DNA of 42,580 nucleotides from Protostelium mycophagum (Eukaryota; Evosea; Variosea; Protosteliida; Protosteliaceae), in the NCBI GenBank assembly GCA_002081555.1, contig MZNV01000918.1, positions 1 to 42,580 of the forward strand, given 5' to 3'. The position numbers and the translations under genes were made by a program. Positions within the stretch are counted from its first letter, which is position 1; each line of letters starts with the position of its first letter. Below are positions 1 to 10,700 of the stretch, piece after piece. The notes below the pieces were generated by a model, which was not told the origin of the DNA, made no database searches, and saw nothing but the letters and a program-made list of their open reading frames with translations.

Positions 1-797
1 AATTCAGACGAAAAATGAAAAAATCATCAAAAAGTGTATTTGTCTAATTTATCTCATGATTTTCTCACCATTACCACGAAATTCTTCGGTAGTTAACGGT
101 CTCATTACCGCGAATGGAGGGATCTGATGAAAGTCTTCAGATTTCCCAATCTCACCATTTCAAAATCCAGAAAATTGTTGATAAACAGAAATATTTATTT
201 TCCTTTATGCATCATTGAATTCACCTTTTGTACACTTTCAAGTCAACAAAGAATATGCTCTTCCATCTGATGAGCCCCATCCTCATCTCCTCGATCTCTT
301 GTTGATGCTCTTCTGCTGAGCCGAAGTCGTCTTTGAATTATAGAGCTATCAAATAGTGAATTAGTAAATGTGAATGTACATTTTATAAATCAAGGTACTG
401 CAATTGCTTAACATCGACGACACTCTAGAAGAGATCCACCAGACTCGGGCAGAACCTTGGTGCTTGGGATTTCTTTCAAACACTCCAAGATAAGATCTTC
501 ACGTTAGCTGATGCCCACACAAGCCTCCAGAAACCACATGTTTTATGGGAGAGCCCTCATCACATGACTGAAATTTCGGGCCTGATAACGTAACCCAAAG
601 AGTTCAACTTTTGTCTACAGACCATAGAATCAAGTTCTGGCCTGGAAGCTCTGAAGAGGATGTATAAGATGGTGTCTTCAAGTAATCATCATCGAGATGG
701 AAACAACAATCACACATGTGCAAGCCATAAATGAAAATTTCAACGTGGTTTTGTAGTGCAACTGTGAACATCGCGGTTTTTTGCCGTGGTGCATCTT
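1..797. other. no recognised gene; downstream flank of lipase
   Basis: I see no convincing coding exon here. An open frame on the minus strand (604-852) overlaps the lipase C-terminal exon in a different frame and matches nothing I recognise. Around 84-112 a stretch with TCGGTAG and CATTACCGCG resembles the repeat at 2450-2532, and CGCGGTTTTTTGCCGTGGTG at about 770-789 resembles the second half of the copy near 30.4 kb. These may be decayed members of one short repeat family. Confidence 0.4.
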
Positions 798-2240
798 TTA
801 TGGAGTTGTAGAGGACAACTTCTCTTCCCAAGCTCCCAGAATACCCGGACATCCGTGCGAGTGTGCTTCTTTTGCGTCTACGCCCATATAGAGTGAATGA
901 TCTCTGAATGACGGTACAATCACCGAGTCGATGCAGCTTTTATCTGCTCATGTTAAACTTTAGAGTGACATCTCTGTCATGGTCTTTGTCATGACATCAT
1001 CAAGTGTTTTCGGATTGACGTTCTACAACGAGATTATTACCTTCCGTCTGGTTACATTTGGTGTAGGATGTGGGTGTGGTGAAATAGTACTCTGTATTAT
1101 ATTGCTGGTAGCCAAAGATGACCGGAGGAAGCCTCGGGATGGGGTCTCTGTTCCACGTGACACGTGTCGCATCAACGTATTTGCTATTCACGTATTCGGC
1201 GAATTGTTGGTTACCGACACTGTGATGACGTCATCAGATGACACTTGTGAGTTGCGCAGAAATAAATGATGAATTAAAAAATATTTTTTTTAATTACCGA
1301 GGGCAGCCAGAAGTCCACAACTTGATCTGGTTTTTAACAGTCTCTGTACACGTTACTTCCCGCCAAAATACTCTGAAAACTCGTCGAATTCTCCTACCAT
1401 TCAGAGCGAAATCCACAGCTGCCAGAGTCGCGATCGCGCCGCCAAGTGAATGTCCCACCACTTGAATGGGCAAGTGTGGATATTTCAGTGCAAGTTCAGT
1501 TGCTGCAGGCAAGACGTCATCTCTTAGCGCTGCATAACATCAGATCCAAATCAACATCTTGTGGCGATTTCAAATGCAATCGAGACATCATCAGGGAAAC
1601 ACAGCGATTCAGGATCTTTGAGAAGAACTCACAATTGTATGCGGCCAGGAATCCTTTGTGAACCAAAGCGCCAGGGATGAGTGAGTTAAAGGGTGCCACT
1701 CTCAAAAATTTGAGGTCTTGGTACACATTGGAGAGGCTGTGGGTCCCTCTGAAAGAGAATATGACTGTCGTGTGTCAGTGTTTCGCGGTTGAAAGTGAGA
1801 GAGGCGCAAAGCCTCAAGCGAAAGATGGATGATGAACCAGAGACGACATCGCCGCTTTCATATCCAAATGGAATCTGTCAATGTGACAGAGAGATCCGGA
1901 TTCTTTTAAAGACATACTGTGTTCAGAAGTGATCCCCGCGTAGCCAAATATCTGCTTCTCTTCACCATTGAAATAATGTGTCACATCGATCTTCTCCGCT
2001 CCAGGATAAATACACCAATAACAAGTCCTAAAACATTGTCATTCAGAAATACGATTCTGTCGTCAGAGATCAAAATGACAAAAGGATCGCTGACCAGTTG
2101 CGAATAAACTGCTCTTCACAAGCAGCGGCATATGCGAGAAGCACATTCTTCCTGGCGCTGACAGCAACGGGATCAACAAATGCTGCTGTGGCAAGTGAAG
2201 CAAGAATAGAGCAGCCGATGAGCACCGGGACGAGTCTCAT
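798..2240 (-). CDS. secreted class-3 (fungal-type) triacylglycerol lipase, multi-exon
   Basis: This is an alpha/beta-hydrolase of the class-3 lipase family that hydrolyses acylglycerol esters, probably secreted or in food vacuoles. The start at 2240 gives a clean signal peptide (MRLVPVLIGCSILASLATAA); an in-frame ATG at 2279 would add 13 residues and mask it. The first intron begins at 2094, and splicing to 2027 restores the family pattern W-T-C-x-W-C. SFRGTHSLSNVYQDLKF (about 1690-1760) is the oxyanion strand. GHSLGGAIATLAA (about 1425-1465) carries the nucleophile Ser. RVTWNRDPIPRLPP (about 1105-1160) has the catalytic Asp. DHSLYMG (about 880-902) should supply the His, ending at a stop at 798-800. 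Exon joins near 1750-1920 and 900-1060 are unresolved, so the exact protein is uncertain although the family is clear. The gene stands alone on its strand. Confidence 0.8.
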
Positions 2241-2449
2241 CGAGCTTTCTTCTTCTTTGGCGAATGTCAGTTTTGGCACCGGTTTGAGCGATTACAACGC
2301 GGATGTCAGTTTTGTGCCATAAACTTTGCTCTACAACGCAAATGTAGATGGCTGTTCGTAGTACATTGAACAAAGCGTGGAATAACATTAAACTCTTAAA
2401 ATAAATCATCTGACAAACTCTGGGCATGTAAAAAAGCTTCAAGTTTGTG

Positions 2450-2532
2450 AATATTGCAGGATTTGGTAATGAACACGTTAATTACCGAATTTTTCAACGT
2501 GGTGCGGGGAATCTAACCAAACTCTGCAATAT
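2450..2532. repeat. MITE-like short element with 10-bp terminal inverted repeats
   Basis: AATATTGCAG at 2450-2459 is matched by its exact inverse CTGCAATATT at 2523-2532. Inside lies GGTAATGAACACGTTAATTACC, itself partly palindromic, followed by CGTGGTGCGGGGAATCT. A second copy lies in a dynein intron at about 30385-30445, aligning without gaps over roughly 55 bp at about 80 percent identity by eye. The form suggests a small non-autonomous DNA element, but no target-site duplication was established. Confidence 0.5.
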
Positions 2533-3102
2533 TTTATTGCCTTTTTTCGAATCTAAATTCAATCTTGATTTCTTTGAAGATGTCTCTGCAACCGCGTGAC
2601 CATACCAGAATTTGGAATTCCAGAAACAACACGTGTTCCGCTTTTCGTCCAGATTTCCTGCGAAAAAGTCTAAATATGTCAAAAGCAGTTTTCACTTTGT
2701 AATATCAGTCATGTACGGTAATAGACCACGATACTCTACGTCAACTACCGCGGCGTAATCTTGTAGAACTTAAAAATACCCAGTGACATTCGTCCGACAT
2801 TCAGAGTTCAGAGATAAATCCACCGGACTTGGGTTCCCGCCGTTGGTCGTCGACATTTATTATCCACGACGTATTTTCTGGTGGAATCTCTGAGAAGAAG
2901 TGGCGAAGCCGGCAGGTTGTCGACAATGACGGCACAACACGAAAACTTGGAGGGAAATAAACTGAGACCGACCATCGGACAACACCCACCACTACTTCCA
3001 AGTAGAAAGATATAGTCGTAAAGGTCACGACTATTCTGAAGACGTGCGACACCATCACCCTCTAGTTTCAAAGATTCCAGCCGGAGGCATAAGAAGATAC
3101 AA
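2533..3102. promoter_or_regulatory. intergenic region upstream of the 3103 gene
   Basis: There is no recognisable gene. It contains ACGGTAATAGACC and CAACTACCGCGG (about 2715-2751), which resemble the repeat core at 2450-2532. Antisense open frames at 2801-3131 look like chance frames. The last 100 bases should hold the promoter and 5' leader of the gene starting at 3103. Confidence 0.3.
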
Positions 3103-3432
3103 ATGGCCACCTTGTTAGAGCCCCTTCTCACTTCTCCCGAGATTGATTGTGAATCTCATATCGGGGCGGACCTCTACACCTTCTATTTCCCCATCGAGAT
3201 CGGAGATTTCGTCATGTCGCTCTGGTCCAAGTCCGGCAACCTCTACTCCCTCACTTTATATGAGAACGGAACACCCATCAAGCGCGATTCTCGCCTCGGC
3301 CGCTGCGCTTGGTCCTCCAAACTGAACAAATCCTGGAAGGAAGATGTATACTCTAAGCCCGAGATCGAACAAATGGTCAAGGACTTGCAGTTCCTCTCCA
3401 GCCATGCACCGTCCTCTATTGTAGCCATGTAA
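3103..3432 (+). CDS. hypothetical protein, 109 aa, single exon
   Basis: The open frame from ATG at 3103 (context ACAAATGGCC) to TAA at 3432 encodes a 109-residue soluble protein that I do not recognise. It has no signal peptide or membrane segment. It is fairly rich in Ser and charged residues, with aromatic patches (DLYTFYFPIEIGDF, SLWSKSGNLYSLTLYENG) that read like beta strands, then a Lys-rich helix-like C-terminus (WKEDVYSKPEIEQMVKDL). Codon choice with C or G in the third position resembles the confident genes nearby (GH76, SHMT), which supports it being real. The frame on the opposite strand is a shadow. Function unknown. Confidence 0.55.
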   Translation: MATLLEPLLTSPEIDCESHIGADLYTFYFPIEIGDFVMSLWSKSGNLYSLTLYENGTPIKRDSRLGRCAWSSKLNKSWKEDVYSKPEIEQMVKDLQFLSSHAPSSIVAM

Positions 3433-3545
3433 TTTAATGTAAAGGCGCGACCCGTCAGCGCGAAGGGCGGGCTCATAACAATAAACAAAAATGTACAACT
3501 TGGAATCACTTCTGTACCTTGTGTGTCTCAATCTTCTTTTGGAGG

Positions 3546-3723
3546 ATGACATTACAGGATCAGAATGATGGCCGCTACGCATCTTTGAGGTGAGTAAATA
3601 CATTTTCCTTCGATCTTTAGGTCAGAACTGCTTAGAAAATGGTATGATGGATGGAACCCAGATTTCAGTATCAAAGATCTTATCAGGTCATATTACCAGT
3701 CAAGTCGCCATCTTACAACATGA
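3546..3723 (+). CDS. small two-exon gene or terminal exons, 48 aa
   Basis: Two short exons fit together: 3546-3589 and 3621-3723, separated by a 31-nt intron (3590-3620) with donor GTGAGT and acceptor TTTAG. The spliced product begins MTLQDQNDGRYASL, continues through ELLRKWYDGWNPDFSIKDL, and ends RHLTT. The frame stays open upstream of 3546, so the true start may be earlier. The amphipathic, Trp/Tyr-rich sequence reads as protein, but I do not recognise it. The intron is among the shortest inferred in this window. It could be a small gene of its own or the 3' end of an unresolved transcript. Confidence 0.4.
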
Positions 3724-4489
3724 TTGAGGAATGGCCTTGTCCAAATGGAATTATGGAAGCATATTATTGCATTCAGAAATGATGCGAGACAGAGATGACG
3801 AAATTCACAATGTCGATTACCTCCAACCATCAATCCAACACACATCTACCAAATGATACCACAGCAAGTATTTCACAGCAAGCAATAAAGATGTAACTGC
3901 TTTTCCATTCTTGCATTTTGCATGCTCAGTCAAAGCTGCTGTGAAGTAGAAACACCAACAGCAGCGTTTATACAAAACAAATTTTTGTGCACCCTGACGA
4001 TGACGAATCCAAGTGCGTGGTCTCTTGTAGTGTACTATTAATAGATACGATTTGGCATCTATCGTTGTGCTCGCGTGGCAGGTGCGAATGCTTTTAAAGT
4101 GATCACTTCTTGTTATTTTAGACATTGTTGAACATCAACATAGAAGATCTTGCCTTCTTTGTGGAATTCTCCTTGCCTCTTGATGACTGGTTGTATTGTG
4201 AAATTTCAGTGAAATTTCGGGGACTCTTGTTGCTTATTTTTGGATTTTTTTTCTTCAAGTTTAACAAACAAAATAAAATGACTAAAACTGCCAGTTGCTA
4301 ACGAGAGTTCACCTTATATACACGTGAAGCTGTCGATCATATGTCGAGGATGACAGGACTGAGGAATGTTCAGGGAGATGTCACAGCATCAATGGCATTC
4401 CAACGTTGATTGCACGTCTGTTACCGTGCTGACTTCAATTCACAACACCACCCCATAAAGAAGATCATCGTCATAAAGAAGATCGGTCG
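3724..4489. promoter_or_regulatory. intergenic region upstream of the GH76 gene
   Basis: There is no convincing gene; a 102-codon minus-strand frame at 3817-4125 has no recognisable features. At about 4200-4219 lies a pair of GAAATTTC palindromes separated by AGT, the same block found in many dynein introns. Immediately before the GH76 start, the 13-mer CATAAAGAAGATC occurs twice (4454-4466 and 4472-4484), in what should be the 5' leader or core promoter. Confidence 0.4.
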
Positions 4490-6436
4490 ATGTTGTCGGT
4501 CTTCATCACCACCCTCCTCCTCTTTAGTGGAGGCTTTGCTCGTGAGTGTTGTTCGAGGCTGACTGACATGTGGTGTGACGAAATGTTGCAGGGACGATAC
4601 CCGAGGATCTGTATTCTGCAATAGATGGACTCTACAATTTTGGCTTTGACGACGCCAAAGGAGCTTGGGGAGGCCTTCTAGGCTGGCAGACCGCTCTTGC
4701 CTATTCTGCATACATTGATATTTTGAATTGGAGAACCAAATCACCCGCCGGCAGAGAGAGAAGGCTGGACAGGTCGCTCTCTAAAACTAGAGCGGCCATT
4801 CCCAACAACTTTGTCCAAAATAACTGGGTGAGTTATGGATCTTAACCTCCAGCCCATTACATATAAAGATGTAAGTGTCTGATGTCTTTAGAATGACGAT
4901 GCTGGATGGTGGGCTGTGATGTCGTTGAGATACTATGAGACCTATGGAGACACATCTCAAGACGGCTCCTCCTCCATAGAAGATAACAGCAACAGGTGAT
5001 CTCACCATTATGAATGTCGCGTTGCACGGCAGCTGACGTCACCAAGGTTTGGCCAGGACTTTCCAAACATGCCAGTCTATGCCAGAGACGCCAATAACTG
5101 CATGAAACAATGTCTAAGTTTTCCAGGCTGCCAGGTGTGCTGATGTCTATATTTCTTTATTGGTCCCACGGCATCGAGTTATCGTCTTGAAATGAAATCG
5201 AATGGAAAGTACTGATGCCAAATACAGGCCTGGGCGTATTCCAAGTGTGGCTCAACCCATGACTGCTGGCTCAAATCAACAGCCCCCGGCACGATGGTGG
5301 ACAACTGCTCAGTCTCCGGCAAAGTCAACCGGTCATCAACAGGAGGCGACTACCTCGGTAATTTTTCAGATTTGAATTTTGAGGAGAATTTCTTGGCGGG
5401 AAATAATTCCTGAAATTATGATTCCAAACTAATTTCAATTTTCATTTTATTTTTTGATGATTTTTTGATGATTTTTCCAGGAACTGCTATGAACATCTGG
5501 GAGATCCTGAACCCTCGATGGATCATCAAATCTGGCTGTGGTGCTGGCGGTATGATCGAAAAACAGGTGAAATTTGGATGAAATCTCCCAAATAATGGAA
5601 TCAGGACGATACCTACATCTCTGCCATCGCGTCCAGTCTCAACACGGTGTTGTCCGCGAAGCTGTACAGATACACCAAGGACCGGAAATACTTGGGTAAC
5701 TTTCAGACTCGGAGACTGCTCTGATCTATAAATAGACGCGGCTCTTGCCTCGAACAAGTATGTGGAAACCAATCTGAAGAAGACAGACTGCATTGCGGAT
5801 GGTGTTCGTCCCTCTCAGGGCTCCTGTCAAGTATCAGATGCTTGTTATACATACAACTCTGGAATTTATATTATGGGTTTGGCCGCTCTGTCGCAGGCCA
5901 CAGGGGTGAGTCGCATTTTTCAGTCTCGAAGGATTCCTGACTTGTACAGGACGCAAACTATTGGAATTCGGCCTATCAATTTGCGGCGGTCACAATTAAA
6001 CGTGCCGATTGGATCGACTCGAAGGGAGTCTTGAAGAGTGGTGTAGCCTGTGACGACGGCCTCGCCTTCAACTCCCAACTTGTCAGAGGCATTTCATACC
6101 TCTTAAACACCCAGTAACCATCAAAATTCCCGGCAAAACTGACGTTGACAGGAATTCTGACCCCAAGAATGTCTTGAGACCATTTTTGTACACACAAATG
6201 AACAGTATCCTCAAGAACGACAGGTACAATCACACGCGCAAAATTATTTATATACCAAACGAACAACCTCGGCAGAACAAGCGCTTCGTTCTATGATGTC
6301 TTATTGATCTATTTTTAGATCTGGTGACTCTTACGGACCCCAATGGACCGGACCTCTCAGCACCCCGAAAGCATGTACACAGCAGACTGTACTGAGCGGA
6401 CTCTACGGAGGGTTCTTCACCAATATTACTTCCTGA
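4490..6436 (+). CDS. secreted GH76 alpha-1,6-mannanase-like enzyme with internal PAN/apple-like module
   Basis: Eleven exons join in frame to 436 residues: 4490-4541, 4592-4827, 4892-4995, 5047-5134, 5228-5357, 5481-5566, 5605-5695, 5736-5905, 5950-6113, 6152-6223 and 6319-6436. A signal peptide (MLSVFITTLLLFSGGFA) is followed by the (alpha/alpha)6 fold of glycoside hydrolase family 76 (alpha-1,6-mannanases and DFG5/DCW1-type wall enzymes). NDDAGWWAV at residues 97-105 carries the Asp-Asp pair that is catalytic in this family. Residues about 131-203 (exons 4-5) form a Cys-rich insertion with CMKQCLSFPGCQAWAYSKC and CWLK, the pattern of PAN/apple modules that bind carbohydrate or protein. The catalytic fold then resumes (NIWEILNPRW, YTYNSGIYIMGLAAL). 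The TAA at 6115 falls in intron 9: splicing at 6113 is in phase with a coding exon at 6152. Likely role: digesting mannan of fungal or other prey walls. AATAAA follows the stop. Confidence 0.88.
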
Positions 6437-6972
6437 AAATATAATCAAGAAATAAAACGCACATGACACTATCTGAATTTTGCGGGTCTGCAAACTTGGT
6501 TCCCGGTAAGATCACCGCATCTCACGTGATACTAACGTGTATGTACACCCGCTGCGGATATGCGGGACTTTTGAAGAGGACACCGGGTGTCGAAGAACAC
6601 CCGCCAGATTTTTGAACTCCACATCTGTCTGGCTTCCATGTTGTTGATTTCTGCCAGGACCGAAGACTTGTCTCAACAATCCCTTATACGCAGCTGGAAC
6701 TTCTGAAAGTCACTAAGGTTGCGTTGTAGATGGACGAACAATCGATTTGGTTCATGCCCGAACCGTAACAACTCGAGATTTTCGGTCCAAGTGACAGCTT
6801 CTCTCCCCCAAGGTCGGAACTTCTGTGACGGAGGCCCGCAAGAGCTTCGGGGTGTGGTTTTGCTGTGAAGTTGCGTTCGGGCAGCAGTCTGTGCTCTGAG
6901 ATGTGGGTGAACATGATGTGGTCAAAAGAAGACGTTCTCAGTGCGTGAGAAGTGACGAGATTGTATAAAGAC
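6437..6972. other. intergenic; no recognised gene
   Basis: The AATAAA-like sequence at about 6450 fits the GH76 3' end. A 110-codon minus-strand frame (6684-7016) would overlap the first exon of the next gene and shows no recognisable motif. The rest should include the promoter of the 6973 gene. Confidence 0.35.
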
Positions 6973-7486
6973 ATGGACAATATTTCAGAAAGACAAATGG
7001 ATGGAACAGCTGCCATCGAAGAGGTGAACGACTTTTTATCATTGAGGTGATGTGGCTCACAATAAATAGATGAGAAGACAATGCGAGCGAGTCAGAGAAC
7101 AATTATCGAGCCTTGCTACACGAGCAGGCTCCAACGTTACCATACTGCAGCACCTCTCTACACTTTCGCATAGTCTGAACGAGATGGAATCACGTCTGCA
7201 GATGGCCATACAGAGAACAAATTCATCACGAGATGCATCCAGCGACGAGAAGGGCTCTTGTCCATTTAGAACATTAGCACTCAAGATGAAGAGAAACAAG
7301 AAGACATCAACACGGATAGACCTCGCACAGAGAAAGAGAAGAAGAGCAGTTCGCACATGTGCCGCCTGTAAGACACAACTCTCAAGGGACTCGATCTCAA
7401 CGTTGTTATGCAACCCATGTAGCGTCGATCTCGCCGGAATGGCCCTCATGCTTGTACAGACAAAATCAAATGATAAATCACGGTGA
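6973..7486 (+). CDS. small coiled-coil protein with GATA-like Cys4 zinc finger
   Basis: Exon 1 (6973-7023) and exon 2 (7070-7486) are joined across a 46-nt intron ending AATAG, in phase 0, giving 155 residues. The start MDNISERQMDG was chosen because the second exon begins at a splice acceptor, so the Met at 7070 is internal. Residues about 18-65 are heptad-like (RRQCERVREQLSSLA ... NEMESRLQMAIQR), suggesting a coiled coil. A basic stretch (LALKMKRNKKTSTRIDLAQR, then KRRRAVR) precedes C-A-A-C-x13-C-N-P-C. The LCNPC ending recalls the LCNxCG half of GATA fingers, but the spacing is 13 rather than the usual 17-18 and the W-R-R centre is missing. A nuclear DNA- or protein-binding role is plausible but unproven. 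Confidence 0.6.
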
Positions 7487-7767
7487 CGAAGACATACATT
7501 GTAACTTGGCTCTGTTTGAATAATCGTGTGTTTTTCAAACCTACAACCAGATGAAGACACAAAAAACACTGATCAGGGGGATCTGATATGGGTGGTAAAG
7601 AATGTCATTGTCAGGAGATTGCAAAGAGCTCACAAGAATGTGTCATTTCTTCCTTGTCTCTTTTCCCTCGAGTTGCTGTGTTCCAATGTTTCTCTTGCAG
7701 TGCCTTGACACAAATGTGAATACACCCGCGGGGATGTTCTTTTGAACCAAACCCAAGAAAAACAGAC
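7487..7767. promoter_or_regulatory. short intergenic region before the receptor kinase
   Basis: It holds the 3' end of the zinc-finger gene and the promoter of the receptor gene. A 60-codon frame at 7526-7708 shows nothing recognisable. Confidence 0.3.
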
Positions 7768-10700
7768 ATGCAACACACAACACAGCACATGCCTTTCCGT
7801 CTTCTCTTATTATTTTTTCCTCTCTTGGCGGCTGCTACTCATTCCCTTGTGGAAGATGTGCATGCAGACCCAAGCAATTGGACACAAGGTGTGGCAATTT
7901 GGAGAAGTCAGCCATATTTTTCTAACGTCATGCAGTCATTGAGAGTTCATGTAAAGAAGGCAGGATCATACACTTTGCAGCTGGTGAGTATTCGACTCTT
8001 GAGCTCGAGGTGATTGATCATCCAAACTGTACCCTTCTTGGAGGTGATATTGCAAGATGAGTGACAGACACACCTTTGACCTTATCCAGGGCAGAATGGG
8101 TCTACTTTTGTTGATGTCGCGTTTCGCCCTCGTGGCGGGAGCCTATCTTTCGTCCGTTTTGAGTTCAGAGTATTACAATCAGGCACTGTTATAGATGTAG
8201 AAGGGGGCAATTTTGTAATGTCACAATGCACTGTGATTCGTCTATATATATTCTCATGTATGTGATCATCCAAAAAAAATTCTGAATAATGTTAATTCCT
8301 GCAGGGGAAGGGTCTGTGACATTTCTTTCGTTGAAAGATTGTACAGCAGAGATGCACGGAATGGACATTTTTAATAATTATGGTCAGTATTTTTAAAGAT
8401 TTGCACAAATCAATTGGAGGGATTTCATCTGTTTATCTGTTCATCAATTTTCAGCTGGCTTCGCAGCGTTTGTGGTCAAAAGTTCAACAGTGACAATGCG
8501 CGACATCGCATCAAATTCTGGAGACGGCACTATATCAATCATATGGATATCAAAGTCAACAGTGAGGAGTGCATATATTCGATAATGATCTGAATGATTA
8601 ATTCAGGTATTCATGTACAATGTTTATTTAGATCAAATTCAGTGCAATAGCCCTGGATCTCATCTATATATTGGGAGAGGATCTGTCATTGAGGTTGGGA
8701 TTGAGATGAACGGAGGTAATTGTGGGTGTATAAGTGACAACTGATTTTTCATAGAAAACCAAACATTGGTTATGAATGAAGTGTTTTTGGCTCCAGCAGC
8801 GTCTATTACCATACAAGCAGAAAATGTAACTGCCAGATTATTTAGTTAGTAGTTCATCTCACATGCCATATCATTCAATCATTTCAGAGGTTCAGATGTA
8901 TCAAGGGGTGACATTAAGAGGGTCAGGCCAATTTCACATAGAAGAATGTAGTTTTATCTGTGTAATAAATGGTAAGATTACAGTCTCAAAAAGATCTAAT
9001 CGATACAGATAGTTATGTTTCTGCAATAGATGCCGAACTGGGCTTGTATTCAGAGATAAACATTTCGAGCAGCCATTTTGTTGGCTGGAAATCTTTTCGG
9101 GGTGCTGCCGTGCGTATCAAAACTGATAGTACAATTTCATTAGAACTTCACAACAACCTGTATGAATCGAATGAGGCATTATTTGCTGGAGGAGCAGTAT
9201 GCCTAGAACTTGGCACAAACTTGTCAAAGATCACTTCACATGGTGACAGAATGCACGATAACCGAGCAAGGCTTGATGGTGGTTCAGTATATATCTCTGG
9301 CAATTTTCAAGGAGAATTCTTCAACACAACTGTAGACAAGTCTGATGCTGGTAAGTATTGTGTTTTGATGAGGTCATGACATGATCAGGTCAAGATGGGG
9401 GCGCCTTCTTTGTGGGAGATGTGCAGGGCTTTGGTTCACAACTCACCCTGCAGAATGTTACATTTCGCTCATCTTCAGCAATCCGGGGAGGTGCAATCTA
9501 TATTAACAAAGACATGAGCTTGTTTCGAGTTCAGAAATCGATGTTCTACAACAGTGAAGCAATGATTCAGGGTGGTGCAATACATCTCGAAGGAGACATC
9601 GAGGATATGAGAGTGGAAGGTACAAAATTTGAGAAATGCACAACAAAGGGACTAGGAGGGTCCATCTTTCAGGTCATACATTTCTGTTTGTATGTTTATT
9701 CAATTTTATAGAGTGATCATAAGAGTATATACCATTTGTCCATCTCTGGTTGTTCATTCTCTGACGGATCTGCATCATTTTCTGGCGGATCTGTGCATCT
9801 TTCATCAACTAAGATTGCATCACTGGAGAATATAAGTTTCTTCAACAACTCAGCGGATTCTGGAGGAGGTAATAGAGTCATGACATTGAAATGTATGACA
9901 AACGCAGCTTTATCTATCAACACACACAACGGCACGGTATTTCTAATAGGATTGCATTTTCAGCAGAACAAGGCAGGGAAGATGGGAGGTGCAGTAACCA
10001 TATATGGCAGCAGTAGTGTTCAAGTTAATGTGGATCTCTGCGAGTTTGGAGAAAATACGGCAGAGGACCACGGTTCAGGCGGTGCAATTTTTGTGTACGG
10101 CACAACAGACGTCAATATTACAAACTCAAAATTTCTTAATAACGTTGCAATGGAAGGAGGTGCTATATGCTTGGATCAACTGACTGGGCCAACAAGCATC
10201 AACATTGAATCCAGCATCTTTACCAAAAACCAAGCAGATTATGGTGGAGGATTGTTTCTGGCGGGAGATCAATTGAAGAGGGTCACGATGATTTCATCAT
10301 TGGTGCATGATAATCAGGCATTGACACACAGGTTTGACGTGAGTAGATTAATTAGAAAAGTTTACGTTGATTTCATCGCAGGGTGAAGGTGGGGGAGTAT
10401 ACATCGATATACGCGGCATTGTCGTCATTGATAATTGTAAAATTACAAGTAACCATGCAGTACAAGGAGGAGGGATTAAGATAATGAGCTCATTGTCATA
10501 CATCAACAACACTGAATTTGTGAGCTTTAGACCTTCTTTGACTGAAACAACTGAATACAATCAGAAGAGTAATGTTGCTCTGGCAGGAGGAGGCATTCAT
10601 ATACCTTCTTATTCAAATGAGACAATTATGATGTACAATACCACATTTCATGAGAACGAGGTGATATTTCGAATGTTGAATCCATCAGATTGAAAAGGAT

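Noticed and set aside
604-852. 82-codon minus-strand frame as a separate gene
   Set aside because: It overlaps the last lipase exon in another frame; DHSLYMG in the other frame fits the lipase better.
3817-4125. 102-codon minus-strand frame as a gene
   Set aside because: No motif, no splice support, and a length possible by chance at this base composition.
6061-6117. Apparent stop of the GH76 gene at 6115
   Set aside because: The TAA falls just inside a donor; splicing 6113 to 6152 stays in phase and continues into conserved coding sequence to 6434.
7057-7569. 170-codon minus-strand frame
   Set aside because: It lies opposite the zinc-finger gene, whose plus-strand frame has a supported intron and motif; no recognisable feature on the minus strand.
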